A stretch of 64,000 bases of DNA from Reyranella humidisoli (lineage in GTDB: Bacteria > Pseudomonadota > Alphaproteobacteria > Reyranellales > Reyranellaceae), in the NCBI RefSeq assembly GCF_019039055.1, contig NZ_JAHOPB010000001.1, positions 1,798,001 to 1,862,000 of the forward strand, in the 5' to 3' direction. The position numbers and the translations under genes are program-made. Positions 1-8,159 of the stretch are shown in pieces; position 1 is the first letter of the stretch; each line of letters starts with the position of its first letter. The notes beneath the pieces were generated by a model. That model was not told the origin of the DNA and made no database searches. It saw only the letters and a program-made list of their open reading frames with translations.

Positions 1-1641
1 GAACCGCCCAAGGAAGTGAAGCTGAAGGACCCGAAGGACTGGAAGGTCGCGGGCAAGCCGCTGAAGCGGCTCGACACGGTCGAGAAGGTCACGGGCAAGC
101 AGCTCTACGGCATGGACCACACGATGCCGGGCCTGCTGAACGCCACCGTGCGCGCCTGCCCGGTGATCGGTGGCAAGCTCAAGGACTTCGACGCCAGCAA
201 GGCCGAGAAGATGCCGGGCGTGAAGAAGATCTTTGCGATCGACGGCAACGCCGTCGTGGTCGTGGCCGACACCTACTGGCAGGCCAAGACCGCACTCGAC
301 GCCGTCACCACCAACTGGGACATCGGCGAGCTCGGCAAGGTGTCGACGGAGACGATCAACGCGATGCTGAAGGAGGGACTCGACGCCAAGGAAGCCTTCG
401 TCGGCAACAAGGCGGGCGATGCCCAGAAGGCGATCGAGGGCGCGGCCAAGAAGGTCGAGGCGGTCTATAGCTTCCCCTACCAGCATCACGTCACTATGGA
501 GCCGATGAACGCTACCGCGCGCTACACGGCCGACAAGTGCGAGGTCTGGTGCGGCACCCAGAACGGTGAGGCCGCGCTTGCCGCGGCGTCGGAAGCGGCC
601 GGCCTGCCGGTCGCCAAGTGCGAGGTCTACAAGCTCATGCTGGGCGGCGGCTTCGGCCGGCGCGGCCGGTCGGACTATGTCCGGCAGGCGGTGCTCGCCG
701 CCAAGGAAATGCCCGGCACGCCGATCAAGCTCATCTGGTCGCGCGAAGAGGACATGACGCACTGTCAGTATCATCCGACTACGATGGCCAAGATGACGGC
801 CGGCCTCGATGCCCAGGGCAACCTGGTCGGCCTGCACATCCGCCTCTCGGGTCAGTCGATCCTGGCGTCGCTGCTGCCCCAGAACCTTGTGAACGGCATG
901 GATCCCATCGCCTTCCAGGGGCTGATGCAGACCGGCGTCGAAGCGGCCTACGGCTACGACTTGCCGAACCTGCTGTTCGACCATGCGATGCGCAATCCGC
1001 ACATCACGGCCGGGTTCTGGCGCGGCGTGAACGTGAACCAGAACGCCGTCTACATGGAATGTTTCATGGACGAGCTGGCGGAAGCGGCGGGCCAGGATCC
1101 GCTCGCCTATCGCCTGAAGTACCTGAAGCCCAAATGGGCGGCGGTGCTGAAGGCGGCCTGCGACAAGGCGGGCTACGGCAAGCCGCTGCCCGAGGGCCGC
1201 TTCCACGGCATCTCGCAGGTCATGGGCTATGGCAGCTACGTCGCCGGCGTCGCCGAGGTGTCGGTGAGCAAGGACGGGCAGCTCAAGATCCACAAGATCA
1301 CGGCCGCCACCAATCCCGGCCATGTGGTCAATCCGGCGCAGATCGACCGCCAGGTCGCGGGCTCGTTCGTCTATGGCCTGTCTGCGGCGCTGTACGGCGA
1401 GATCACGGTCAAGGACGGGGCGGTCGAGCAGACCAACTTCGACACCTACAACGTGATGCGCATCGACGAGATGCCCGACGTCGAGACAGTGCTCGTTCCC
1501 ACCAACGACTTCTGGGGTGGCGTCGGCGAGCCGACCATCGCCGTCGCCGCGCCGGCCGTACTCAACGCGATCGCCAAGGCGACGGGCAAGCGGGTGCGCA
1601 ACCTGCCGCTGATGCATCACGAGCTGAAGAAAGGCGTCTGA
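1..1641 (+). CDS. Molybdopterin-binding large subunit of a xanthine dehydrogenase/isoquinoline 1-oxidoreductase family enzyme (5' end outside window)
   Basis: The reading frame is open from base 1, so only the C-terminal 546 codons or so are present. Family members hydroxylate aldehydes or N-heterocycles at a molybdenum cytosine dinucleotide cofactor, working with a 2Fe-2S subunit and often a periplasmic cytochrome c. Visible motifs are GGGFGRR (cofactor binding, near base 642) and GVGEPTI (near base 1520), whose Glu is the expected catalytic base. The stop overlaps the start of a small cytochrome c gene (TGATG), so the two are probably translated together and the cytochrome may accept its electrons. 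Placement directly before flavocytochrome and sox genes is unusual. Substrate cannot be read from sequence. Confidence 0.85.
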   Translation, partial: EPPKEVKLKDPKDWKVAGKPLKRLDTVEKVTGKQLYGMDHTMPGLLNATVRACPVIGGKLKDFDASKAEKMPGVKKIFAIDGNAVVVVADTYWQAKTALDAVTTNWDIGELGKVSTETINAMLKEGLDAKEAFVGNKAGDAQKAIEGAAKKVEAVYSFPYQHHVTMEPMNATARYTADKCEVWCGTQNGEAALAAASEAAGLPVAKCEVYKLMLGGGFGRRGRSDYVRQAVLAAKEMPGTPIKLIWSREEDMTHCQYHPTTMAKMTAGLDAQGNLVGLHIRLSGQSILASLLPQNLVNGMDPIAFQGLMQTGVEAAYGYDLPNLLFDHAMRNPHITAGFWRGVNVNQNAVYMECFMDELAEAAGQDPLAYRLKYLKPKWAAVLKAACDKAGYGKPLPEGRFHGISQVMGYGSYVAGVAEVSVSKDGQLKIHKITAATNPGHVVNPAQIDRQVAGSFVYGLSAALYGEITVKDGAVEQTNFDTYNVMRIDEMPDVETVLVPTNDFWGGVGEPTIAVAAPAVLNAIAKATGKRVRNLPLMHHELKKGV

Positions 1642-1934
1642 TGGTCCGGTCGCTGCTGTCGGGCCTGGCTGGCATTGTGTTGCTGGCGGACCCGGCCTCG
1701 GCGGCCGATGCCCCGCCGGGCGCCAGTTCCTGCACGGGCTGCCACGCGCCGAAGAAGGTGGCGGATTCGGTGATGCCGCATATCGTCGGCCGCAAGGCCG
1801 AGGATATCGTCACCTTCATGCGCGAGTATCGCAGCGGCGCGTGGCCCTCGAGCGTTATGGGCCGCATCGCCAAGGGCTTCGACGACCAGCAGACCCAGGC
1901 CATCGCGGCCTGGTTCGCCGCGCAGCCGGAGTAA
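1641..1934 (+). CDS. Small periplasmic class I cytochrome c
   Basis: A 97-residue protein with an N-terminal signal peptide (cleavage near ASAADA, residues 20-25) and one haem site CTGCH (Cys31, Cys34, His35). Met73 is a plausible sixth ligand. The start codon shares a base with the stop of the molybdenum hydroxylase gene, and the stop is directly followed by the flavocytochrome gene. It could take electrons from either neighbour. Small monohaem cytochromes in this position serve as the cytochrome subunit of flavocytochrome c sulfide dehydrogenase (FccA/SoxE) or as the partner of periplasmic molybdenum hydroxylases. Sequence alone does not separate these. Confidence 0.8.
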   Translation: MVRSLLSGLAGIVLLADPASAADAPPGASSCTGCHAPKKVADSVMPHIVGRKAEDIVTFMREYRSGAWPSSVMGRIAKGFDDQQTQAIAAWFAAQPE

Positions 1935-3203
1935 GTGGAGCAGGCATTGGCCACGCGCCGTCATTTCCTGAAGCTCAGCGCCGCTGCCGGACTAGCGCCG
2001 GCCGTGGTGTCCGCGCAGGGCAGGGCGAAGGTCGTCGTGATCGGCGGCGGCTTCGGCGGCGCCACGGCGGCGCGCACGCTGAAGTCCCTGCAGCCTGCGC
2101 TCGACGTCACCCTTGTCGAGCCCAATCCCGTTTACACGTCCTGCCCGTTCAGCAACGCCGTGCTGGCCAACCTGCGGGAAATCGACCGGCAGCAGTTCGG
2201 CTACGACGGTATCAAGAGCGCGGGCGTCACGGTCGCCCAGACGAGCGCGAGCGCGGTCGATCCCGAGGCTAAGACGGTAGCGCTGGCCGACGGCAACAGG
2301 CTTTCCTACGACCGGCTGGTCATGACGCCCGGCATCGACTTCAACTGGGGCGCCATCGCGGGCTACGACGAGGCTGCCGCACAGAAGATGCCGCATGCGT
2401 GGAAGGCGGGCGACCAGACCGTGCTGCTGCGCCGGCAGTTGCAGGCCATGGACGATGGCGGACTAGTCGTTATGTCGGCGCCGGCCAATCCCTTCCGCTG
2501 CCCGCCCGGCCCCTATGAGCGCGCCAGCCTGATCGCCTACTGGCTCAAGATCTGGAAGCCGAAGTCGAAGCTGCTGCTGCTCGATGCCAAGGATGCCTTC
2601 TCCAAGCAGCGCCTGTTCCAGAACGGCTGGGCCGAGCTGTATCCGGGCATGATCGAATGGGTACCGCTCAGCAAGGGCGGCAAGGTGACGTCCGTCGATT
2701 CCGCGACACTGACGCTCACGACCGAGTTCGCGAGCCACAAGGCCGCCGTCGCCAACGTGATCCCGCCGCAGAAGGCTGGCGCCATCGCCGCGCAAGCTGG
2801 CGTCGCCGACCGCACCGGCTGGTGCCCCGTCGAACCTGTTGCTTTCGAATCGACCTTGCGGCCGGGCATCCACGTGCTGGGCGACGCAGCCATCATGGGC
2901 GGCATGCCCAAGTCCGCCTTCGCGGCCAATGCGCAGGCCAAGGTCTGCGCCGCGGCGCTGGTGCGCCTGCTGGCCGGCGACAAGCCGCAGGATCCGATCC
3001 TGATCAACACCTGCTACAGCCTCATGGCGGCCGATTACGGCATCTCGATTGCCGGCGTTTATCGCCCCGACAAGGGCCAGCTCACCGATATTCCGGGCGC
3101 CGGCGGCTCCAGCCCGCTGGTTGCCGTGGGCGGCCTGCGTGGCCAGGAGGCGCTCTATGCGTTGAGCTGGTTCCGCACCATCACCGCCGAGACCTTCGGT
3201 TGA
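1935..3203 (+). CDS. fccB: Flavocytochrome c sulfide dehydrogenase, flavoprotein subunit (FccB/SoxF type)
   Basis: Oxidises sulfide or polysulfide in the periplasm and passes electrons to a cytochrome c. The 422-residue product begins with a twin-arginine type signal (RRHFLKL, residues 8-14), followed by the FAD-binding GGGFGG motif (residues 37-42). Cys70 in YTSCPFSN matches the Cys that covalently holds FAD in the family. Cys189 (FRCPPGPY) and Cys360 (NTCYS) match the redox-active disulfide. The GTG at 1935 directly follows the previous stop; an in-frame TTG at 1947 is an alternative start that keeps the twin-arginine motif. The genes either side are a cytochrome c and soxX, which supports a sulfur-oxidation role. 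Confidence 0.88.
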   Translation: MEQALATRRHFLKLSAAAGLAPAVVSAQGRAKVVVIGGGFGGATAARTLKSLQPALDVTLVEPNPVYTSCPFSNAVLANLREIDRQQFGYDGIKSAGVTVAQTSASAVDPEAKTVALADGNRLSYDRLVMTPGIDFNWGAIAGYDEAAAQKMPHAWKAGDQTVLLRRQLQAMDDGGLVVMSAPANPFRCPPGPYERASLIAYWLKIWKPKSKLLLLDAKDAFSKQRLFQNGWAELYPGMIEWVPLSKGGKVTSVDSATLTLTTEFASHKAAVANVIPPQKAGAIAAQAGVADRTGWCPVEPVAFESTLRPGIHVLGDAAIMGGMPKSAFAANAQAKVCAAALVRLLAGDKPQDPILINTCYSLMAADYGISIAGVYRPDKGQLTDIPGAGGSSPLVAVGGLRGQEALYALSWFRTITAETFG

Positions 3204-3207
3204 TGCG

Positions 3208-3642
3208 ATGCGGATCCCGCTCGTCATCGCTCTCTTGCTCATCGCGTATCCCGCGGCTGCCCAGCCGGTCACGCCACAGATCGTGGACGATGCCATCCCG
3301 GCTTCGCTCACCGGCAGGCCGGGCGACGCCGCAAGAGGGCGGGCCATCGTCGCCAACCGCAGCACCGGCCTCTGCCTGCTCTGCCATTCCGGACCGATCG
3401 CCGAAGAACGCTTCCAGGGCGATATTGCGCCGAGCCTCGCCGGGGCGGGCTCGCGCTGGTCGGAGGGACAGTTGCGCTTGCGGATCGTCGACGGCGCGCG
3501 TCTCAATGCGGACACGATCATGCCGGCCTACTATCGAACCGACGGCCTGCAGCGGGTCGCCCGCAACTTCGAGGGAAAGACCATCCTCTCGGCCGGGCAG
3601 GTCGAGGATGTCGTGGCCTATCTCGTTACGTTGAAGGATTGA
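3208..3642 (+). CDS. soxX: Sulfur oxidation c-type cytochrome SoxX
   Basis: SoxX is the monohaem partner of SoxA. The SoxAX complex attaches thiosulfate to the SoxY cysteine in the periplasm. The 144-residue protein has a Sec signal peptide (residues 1-19, ending AAAQP), one haem site CLLCH (Cys56, Cys59, His60) and the family segment ADTIMPAYY, whose Met105 is the expected axial ligand. It starts four bases after the flavocytochrome stop and is followed without a gap by soxY. Confidence 0.92.
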   Translation: MRIPLVIALLLIAYPAAAQPVTPQIVDDAIPASLTGRPGDAARGRAIVANRSTGLCLLCHSGPIAEERFQGDIAPSLAGAGSRWSEGQLRLRIVDGARLNADTIMPAYYRTDGLQRVARNFEGKTILSAGQVEDVVAYLVTLKD

Positions 3643-4089
3643 ATGGATCGTCGTCGTTTCCTGGCCGGTACGGCCGCCACCGTTATCGTCCTGCCGCTTG
3701 CGCGCGCGTCGGCGACGCAGGAAGCCATGGCCGATGCAATCAGGAAGGTGGTCGGCACGACCACCCCGACCGAGGGCCGCGTGAAGCTCGACGTGCCGCC
3801 GCTGGTCGAGAATGGCAACACCGTGCCGCTCACCATCACGGTCGAGAGCCCGATGACTGCGGCTGATTACGTCAAGGCGATCCATGTCTTCAACGAGAAG
3901 AATCCGCAGCCCAACGTCTTGTCCGCGCGGCTCGGCCCCCATAGCGGGAAGGCTATCGTGGGTACGCGCATCAAGCTGGGAGACAGCCAGCGGATCGTCG
4001 CCATTGCAGAGACGAGCGACGGCAAATTCTGGATAGGCGGCGCCGATGTGATCGTCACCCTGGCCGCCTGCCTCGAGGAGTCGACCTGA
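3643..4089 (+). CDS. soxY: Thiosulfate oxidation carrier protein SoxY with a non-canonical C-terminus
   Basis: SoxY carries sulfur intermediates on a cysteine at the end of a flexible C-terminal arm, as a heterodimer with SoxZ. The 148-residue product has a twin-arginine signal (MDRRRFLAG) and the SoxY immunoglobulin-like fold segment KAIHVFNEKNP. The C-terminus reads VTLAACLEEST: the single carrier cysteine is present (Cys143), but the usual GGCGG end is replaced by AACLEEST and is longer by several residues. The reading frame was checked against the bases and the stop overlaps the soxZ start (TGATG), so this is not a frameshift at the very end. Confidence 0.9.
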   Translation: MDRRRFLAGTAATVIVLPLARASATQEAMADAIRKVVGTTTPTEGRVKLDVPPLVENGNTVPLTITVESPMTAADYVKAIHVFNEKNPQPNVLSARLGPHSGKAIVGTRIKLGDSQRIVAIAETSDGKFWIGGADVIVTLAACLEEST

Positions 4090-4409
4090 TGTCGAACATC
4101 CTCGTGAACGCCCCCAAGACCGCCAAGCGCGGTGAGGTCGTCGAGATCAAGGCGCTGATCCTGCATCCGATGGAGACCGGCTTCCGGCCTGGCCCCAACG
4201 GCCGCATCATCCCGCGCAACATCATCGAGCGCTTCACCGCGACCTGGAACGGCACCGAGATCTTCGCGATGGAGATGTCGCCCGCGATCGCGGCCAACCC
4301 GTTCGTCTCCTTCTTCGCTCAGGCAAACGAGAGCGGCACGGTGATCCTGCGCTGGACCGGCGACGAGGGCTTCGCCGTCGAGGAGCGGGTCGCCATCGCC
4401 GTCGAATGA
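4089..4409 (+). CDS. soxZ: Thiosulfate oxidation carrier complex protein SoxZ
   Basis: Partner of SoxY in the periplasmic carrier complex. It has no signal peptide of its own and is expected to be co-exported with the twin-arginine substrate SoxY. The 106 residues contain typical SoxZ segments: an early VVEIKALILHPMETG, then PRNIIERFTATWNG, and the late ILRWTGDEG. Start and stop overlap the neighbouring sox genes (TGATG before, ATGA after), which indicates coupled translation and equal stoichiometry with SoxY. Confidence 0.93.
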   Translation: MSNILVNAPKTAKRGEVVEIKALILHPMETGFRPGPNGRIIPRNIIERFTATWNGTEIFAMEMSPAIAANPFVSFFAQANESGTVILRWTGDEGFAVEERVAIAVE

Positions 4410-5182
4410 GCGCACGGCTCCTCTGCCTCGGCCTGGTGCTGGTCTTCGCCACCTCGTACGCGGCGGCGCAGGTGGCGACCGACAAACGACGCTCCGGCTA
4501 CCAGGACATGGGCGAGGCGCTGCAGAAGATGCAGGACGACGACACGGCCAATCCCGGCATGCTGTTCGTCCAGCTTGGCGGCCAGCTCTGGGCGAAGCCC
4601 ATGGGCACCGACAACAAATCCTGCGCCGACTGTCACGGCGCCGCGGCCAACAGCATGAAGGGCGTCGCCACACGCTACCCCGCGATCCCGCAGGGGGCCG
4701 ATCGGCCCGTCGACCTCGAGGGCCGCATCAACCTCTGCCGCACCGAGAACCAGAAGGCCGAACGGTTGCCGCCGGAGAATCGCGACCTGCTGGCGCTCGA
4801 AGCCTACGTGGCGCACCAGTCGCGCGGCATGCCCATCGCGCCGCCCTACGGTCCGGTCCTCGACGCGTTTCGCGCGCAGGGCGAGGGGATCTACCGCCGC
4901 CGCCAGGGCCAGCTCAATCTATCCTGCGCAATCTGTCACGACGACAATGCCGGCAAGAAGCTGGCGGGCATCGCCATTCCGGAGGCTCATCCCACGGGCT
5001 ATCCGATCTATCGCCTGGAGTGGCAGGCGCTGGGCTCGCTGAAGCGGCGGCTGCGCAATTGCCTGGTCGGCATTCGCGCCGAGGCGTGGCCGCTCGATGC
5101 GCCCGAATATGTCGCGCTCGAGCTCTATCTGATGGAGCGTGCGAAGGGCCTGCCGCTCGAAACGCCCGCGGTACGACCCTAG
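4406..5182 (+). CDS. soxA: Sulfur oxidation c-type cytochrome SoxA, dihaem form
   Basis: SoxA holds the active site that joins thiosulfate to SoxY. The 258-residue protein has a signal peptide (residues 1-21), haem sites CADCH (Cys73, Cys76, His77) and CAICH (Cys174, Cys177, His178), and the active-site cysteine in LRNCLVGIRAE (Cys219), which becomes the persulfide ligand in the family. The conserved INLCR cysteine (Cys111) is also present. This is the two-haem class. It is the last gene of the run; SoxB and SoxCD are not in the window, so they must lie before base 1, lie elsewhere, or be missing. Confidence 0.92.
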   Translation: MSARLLCLGLVLVFATSYAAAQVATDKRRSGYQDMGEALQKMQDDDTANPGMLFVQLGGQLWAKPMGTDNKSCADCHGAAANSMKGVATRYPAIPQGADRPVDLEGRINLCRTENQKAERLPPENRDLLALEAYVAHQSRGMPIAPPYGPVLDAFRAQGEGIYRRRQGQLNLSCAICHDDNAGKKLAGIAIPEAHPTGYPIYRLEWQALGSLKRRLRNCLVGIRAEAWPLDAPEYVALELYLMERAKGLPLETPAVRP

Positions 5183-5312
5183 ACGCGGGTCGCGCCGGGA
5201 GGTGAATTTTCTCCTGTCGGCGATCGAGGAAGCTATTCCTGCCGCCAGCGCCCGGCGATTCGACCGACCGTTTCATTGCTGGTGTCGCCGGCCGGACCGT
5301 ACAGTCCCCATC

Positions 5313-5585
5313 ATGCTCAGCCTTGCCAACACCCTCGCCGCCCGGGCGGCGCGTCTCATCCAGACGGCCTATCAGGAGCCCGCACTCTGGACCATTTCCA
5401 CGCACGGGCGCGTGGTGGGCTCGCTGATGTGCGAAGCGGAGAGCTGGCGGATCTCATGGTTCGATGGCGCCGATCCTCGGCTCGTCAGCTATGGCGGCTG
5501 CGTCGACGGCGATCCCGATGCCCTGGCGATCGTGCTCAGCGAACGGCTCGGCGCCCCGGTTCGCCTGGAGTCGCTTCCGGTCTAG
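5313..5585 (+). CDS. Small hypothetical protein (90 aa)
   Basis: I do not recognise this family. The 90-residue product is soluble with no signal peptide or membrane segment. An N-terminal helix rich in Ala and Arg is followed by a region with several Trp and Gly residues and a Pro-Val end. The ATG at 5313 is preferred because the frame upstream overlaps soxA out of phase and has no support. It sits alone between soxA and an AsnC-type regulator, on the same strand. Function unknown. Confidence 0.5.
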   Translation: MLSLANTLAARAARLIQTAYQEPALWTISTHGRVVGSLMCEAESWRISWFDGADPRLVSYGGCVDGDPDALAIVLSERLGAPVRLESLPV

Positions 5586-5618
5586 ACTGACGGACCGCCG
5601 CTTACGGATATTGACATC

Positions 5619-6098
5619 ATGGATGCCATCGACAGGAAGATCGTGGCGCTCCTTCAGGAGGATGCGAGCCTTTCGCTTGCGCAGATCGCGCATCGGGTGG
5701 GTCTGTCGCAGAGCCCCTGCTGGAAGCGTATCCAGCGGCTGGAGAAGACCGGCGTCATCCTGAAGCGGGTGGCGCTGATATCGCCCGAGTCGATCGGCAT
5801 GGGATTGACTGTCTTCGTGTCGATCGAGACCGGCGACCATTCCTCGGCCTGGCTGGCGAAGTTCGCCAGCACTGTGACCGCCATGCCCGAAGTGATGGAG
5901 TTCCATCGCATGGCCGGCGACATCGACTACATGCTGCGCGTCGCGGTGACCGACATGCAGGCCTACGACCAGTTCTACAAGAAGCTCATCGACACGATGC
6001 CGCTCAAGAACGTCACCTCGCGCTTCTCGATGGAGCGCGTGAAGTCGACCACGGCCTATCCGATCGCCTCCGACCTCAAGCCCGTCCGTAAGCGGTAG
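5619..6098 (+). CDS. Lrp/AsnC family transcriptional regulator
   Basis: A 159-residue regulator of the feast/famine family. Residues 1-60 form the helix-turn-helix (LAQIAHRVGLSQSPCWKRIQ), and the rest is the ligand-binding RAM domain, with segments such as MPEVMEFHRMAGDIDYML. Members bind amino acids and control amino-acid transport or catabolism. The last 23 bases overlap, tail to tail, the convergent DoxX-family gene of the bufferin operon. Target genes cannot be assigned; the small gene upstream is not an obvious transporter. Confidence 0.88.
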   Translation: MDAIDRKIVALLQEDASLSLAQIAHRVGLSQSPCWKRIQRLEKTGVILKRVALISPESIGMGLTVFVSIETGDHSSAWLAKFASTVTAMPEVMEFHRMAGDIDYMLRVAVTDMQAYDQFYKKLIDTMPLKNVTSRFSMERVKSTTAYPIASDLKPVRKR

Positions 6099-6525
6099 GC
6101 CGGGACGGCCGGAAGAGCAGGCGGTCGAGTGCGAGGCTGCCCGGGCCGAACTTGGCGAGATAGAGCAGCGCGACCGCCCAGACGCCGTGCGTGTCGAAGG
6201 CATTGGGATAGACGAAGATCTCGATCACCAGGGTCATGCCGAGCAGCGCGAGGGCGGCGGGGCGCGTGAAGAGGCCGAGGAAGAGCAGGATCGGCAGGCT
6301 GAGTTCCGCGGCCGTCGCCATCCAGGAGGCGAGCTCCGGTGGCAGGAGCGGCAGCCTGTATTCCTCACGAAACAGCGCCAGCGTCGTTCCGCTGGCCCAA
6401 CCTTCCAGCTTGAGCAGTCCCGAGCGCAGGAAGATCGTGCCGATCGAGAGGCGTGCGAGCAGCGCCAGCAGTTCGTGCGGAATCTGCGCGAGAAGCGCGT
6501 CGAGGCGGAGAAGCAAGGCAGTCAT
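6076..6525 (-). CDS. bufD: DoxX family membrane protein of the bufferin operon (BufD-like)
   Basis: A 149-residue inner-membrane protein with four predicted helices. The DoxX signature is at the start (LLALLARLSIGTIFLRSGLLKL, given here as residues 17-38), then two central hydrophobic stretches (ILLFLGLFTRPAALALLGMT) and the typical GVWAVALLYLAKFGPG end. Its ATG overlaps the stop of the bufC-like gene (ATGA), so it is the fourth gene of the bufA-B-C-D unit. DoxX proteins often accompany DUF692/DUF2063 pairs. The molecular role is unknown; a membrane redox role has been suggested for the family. Confidence 0.82.
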   Translation of the reverse strand: MTALLLRLDALLAQIPHELLALLARLSIGTIFLRSGLLKLEGWASGTTLALFREEYRLPLLPPELASWMATAAELSLPILLFLGLFTRPAALALLGMTLVIEIFVYPNAFDTHGVWAVALLYLAKFGPGSLALDRLLFRPSRPTAYGRA

Positions 6526-7292
6526 GCAGGCAGTCCTTCGAGAATGCGGAAGATCGCGCCCGCGCTGAAGAGCGAGGCAAGCGTGGTGGGAAGGTCAAAG
6601 GCATCGGGCGCGTTCGTCATCGCCTCCCCCAGCGTGGCGCCCTCTTCGAGAGCGGCGAGCAGCAGGTCTGCACCGGGTGGCAACAGGCTCACGAGGACCT
6701 CGTGATCCGGCCGCGTGACGAGGGCCGTTTCACCGGGGCGGTCGGGGCCGATCCGCCGGACTTCCGCGTCGAACGTATTGGTCGTCCAGATCGACACGAT
6801 CGGCCAGGGCGACACGATGACGGTGGCGGCAGGATGCAGGACGAGCCTCGCGGACCCGAGGTCGGCGGCGGCAAGGGCGGCCAGCCGGTCGATTGCGACG
6901 GCCGTGGCGTCGGCAGCGTGAAAGGCCTGCTGGCGCGCCCATTCGAGCCGGGCGACGTCCGGTAGATAGGGCAGATCGGCGGCGGGCTCGAAGGTTTCGA
7001 GAAAGACGGCGAAGTCGCCGCCATACTCGGCGAGGACGGGCGATCGCGGCGGAAGCCGCTCGACGAAGACGAGGGCGGTGGCTTCGAAGAATTCCTCGCC
7101 GACCAGGCGGTGAACGACGGGGAATTTCGCCACGAGCGCCGCGACCAGGCTCGCCTTGACGTTGTTGCGATAGACGGCGAAGCGCCGCTCGCGCGAGGGG
7201 CCGGCCGTCTCCGCCACGGAAGAGGGCACCCGCAGGCGGGCTCGCAGCAGCGCCTGCGCGAAGGCCTCCTGCGTCGTGGCCAGCGGCGACAT
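6522..7292 (-). CDS. bufC: DUF2063 family protein, bufferin partner protein BufC
   Basis: A 256-residue protein of the HvfC/BufC type, often annotated as a putative DNA-binding protein. Family segments include RFAVYRNNVKASLVAAL near the N-terminus, then VVHRLVGEEFF and YLPDVARLEWARQQAFHA. It is thought to deliver or position the precursor for the DUF692 enzyme encoded just upstream. I chose the ATG at 7292 because it lies one base after the bufB stop (TGAGATG); longer frames starting at 7346 or 7310 would overlap bufB. The stop overlaps the DoxX gene start. Confidence 0.85.
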   Translation of the reverse strand: MSPLATTQEAFAQALLRARLRVPSSVAETAGPSRERRFAVYRNNVKASLVAALVAKFPVVHRLVGEEFFEATALVFVERLPPRSPVLAEYGGDFAVFLETFEPAADLPYLPDVARLEWARQQAFHAADATAVAIDRLAALAAADLGSARLVLHPAATVIVSPWPIVSIWTTNTFDAEVRRIGPDRPGETALVTRPDHEVLVSLLPPGADLLLAALEEGATLGEAMTNAPDAFDLPTTLASLFSAGAIFRILEGLPA

Positions 7293-7293
7293 C

Positions 7294-8148
7294 TCAGGCT
7301 GCGCGAGCATGGACTTCACCGGTCGCGCGCAGCACCGAGTCCGCATGCATCACTTCCGCCTCCAGGACCGGCCAGGCCGGCACGTCGCCGTCCCATTCGA
7401 TGAGCGTCGGCCGGGGCCCGAGCCTCGCGATGAGCCGGCGATGCAGGTCCCACACTTCGGGGGAAACGGCACGATCGTGCGTGTCGACGAGTAGAGGCGC
7501 CGCGCCGTCGTCCAGCACGGCATGACCGGCCAGGTGAATCTCGCCGACATGCTCGACCGGGAAAGCCTCGAGATAGGCGAGCGGATCGAAGCCGCGATTG
7601 ACCGCGGACACGACGACATTGTTGAGGTCGAGCAACAGGCCACAGCCGCTGCGCCGGGCGAGCACGCGCAGGAATTCGGTTTCGGCCATCTCCTCGCCCT
7701 CGAAGCGCAGATAGGTCGATGGATTCTCGATGAGGATGCGTCTGCCGAGCGCGGTCTGCGCTTCGTCGACGTGCCGCACCACCAGGTCCAGCGTCGCCTC
7801 CGTGTAGGGAAGCGGCAGCAGGTCGTTCAGGAAGACCCCGTCATGCGTGGACCAGGCCAGATGTTCGGAGACGACGAAGGGCTCGTATCGATCGGCGACC
7901 GTCTTCAGGCGCGCGAGATGGCCCGGCGTCATGCCGCCGGCGGAGCCGATCGACAATCCTACGCCATGCAGGGAGACCGGATAAAGCGCACGGATGCGCT
8001 CGAGGAAGAAATGCGGCGGACCGCCCGCCCCCATGTAGTTCTCGGCATGCACCTCAAGCCAGCCGACATCGGGCCGGGCGTCGAGGATGTGCCGCTGGTG
8101 CTCGGGCTTCAGCCCGGCGCCTGCACGAGGGGAGCGATCCGCCGTCAC
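7294..8148 (-). CDS. bufB: DUF692 (MNIO) multinuclear iron oxygenase modifying bufferin, BufB
   Basis: MNIO enzymes use two or three iron ions to turn cysteines of a small precursor into heterocycles such as thiooxazoles. The 284-residue TIM-barrel protein shows expected ligand segments: LEVHAENYMG, VSEHLAWS, LIENPSTYL, LLDLNNVVVSAVNR, EIHLAGHA and DTHDRAVSPEVW. The start is taken as the GTG at 8148, 11 bases past the bufA stop and preceded by an AAGGA ribosome site that overlaps that stop. It sits between the precursor gene and bufC, the classical order. Confidence 0.9.
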   Translation of the reverse strand: MTADRSPRAGAGLKPEHQRHILDARPDVGWLEVHAENYMGAGGPPHFFLERIRALYPVSLHGVGLSIGSAGGMTPGHLARLKTVADRYEPFVVSEHLAWSTHDGVFLNDLLPLPYTEATLDLVVRHVDEAQTALGRRILIENPSTYLRFEGEEMAETEFLRVLARRSGCGLLLDLNNVVVSAVNRGFDPLAYLEAFPVEHVGEIHLAGHAVLDDGAAPLLVDTHDRAVSPEVWDLHRRLIARLGPRPTLIEWDGDVPAWPVLEAEVMHADSVLRATGEVHARAA

Positions 8149-8159
8149 GACGAGCGTCC

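Noticed and set aside
5183..5312. Possible terminator after soxA
   Set aside because: Only a 4-base stem GGAG/CTCC around AT-rich bases is visible, too weak to call.
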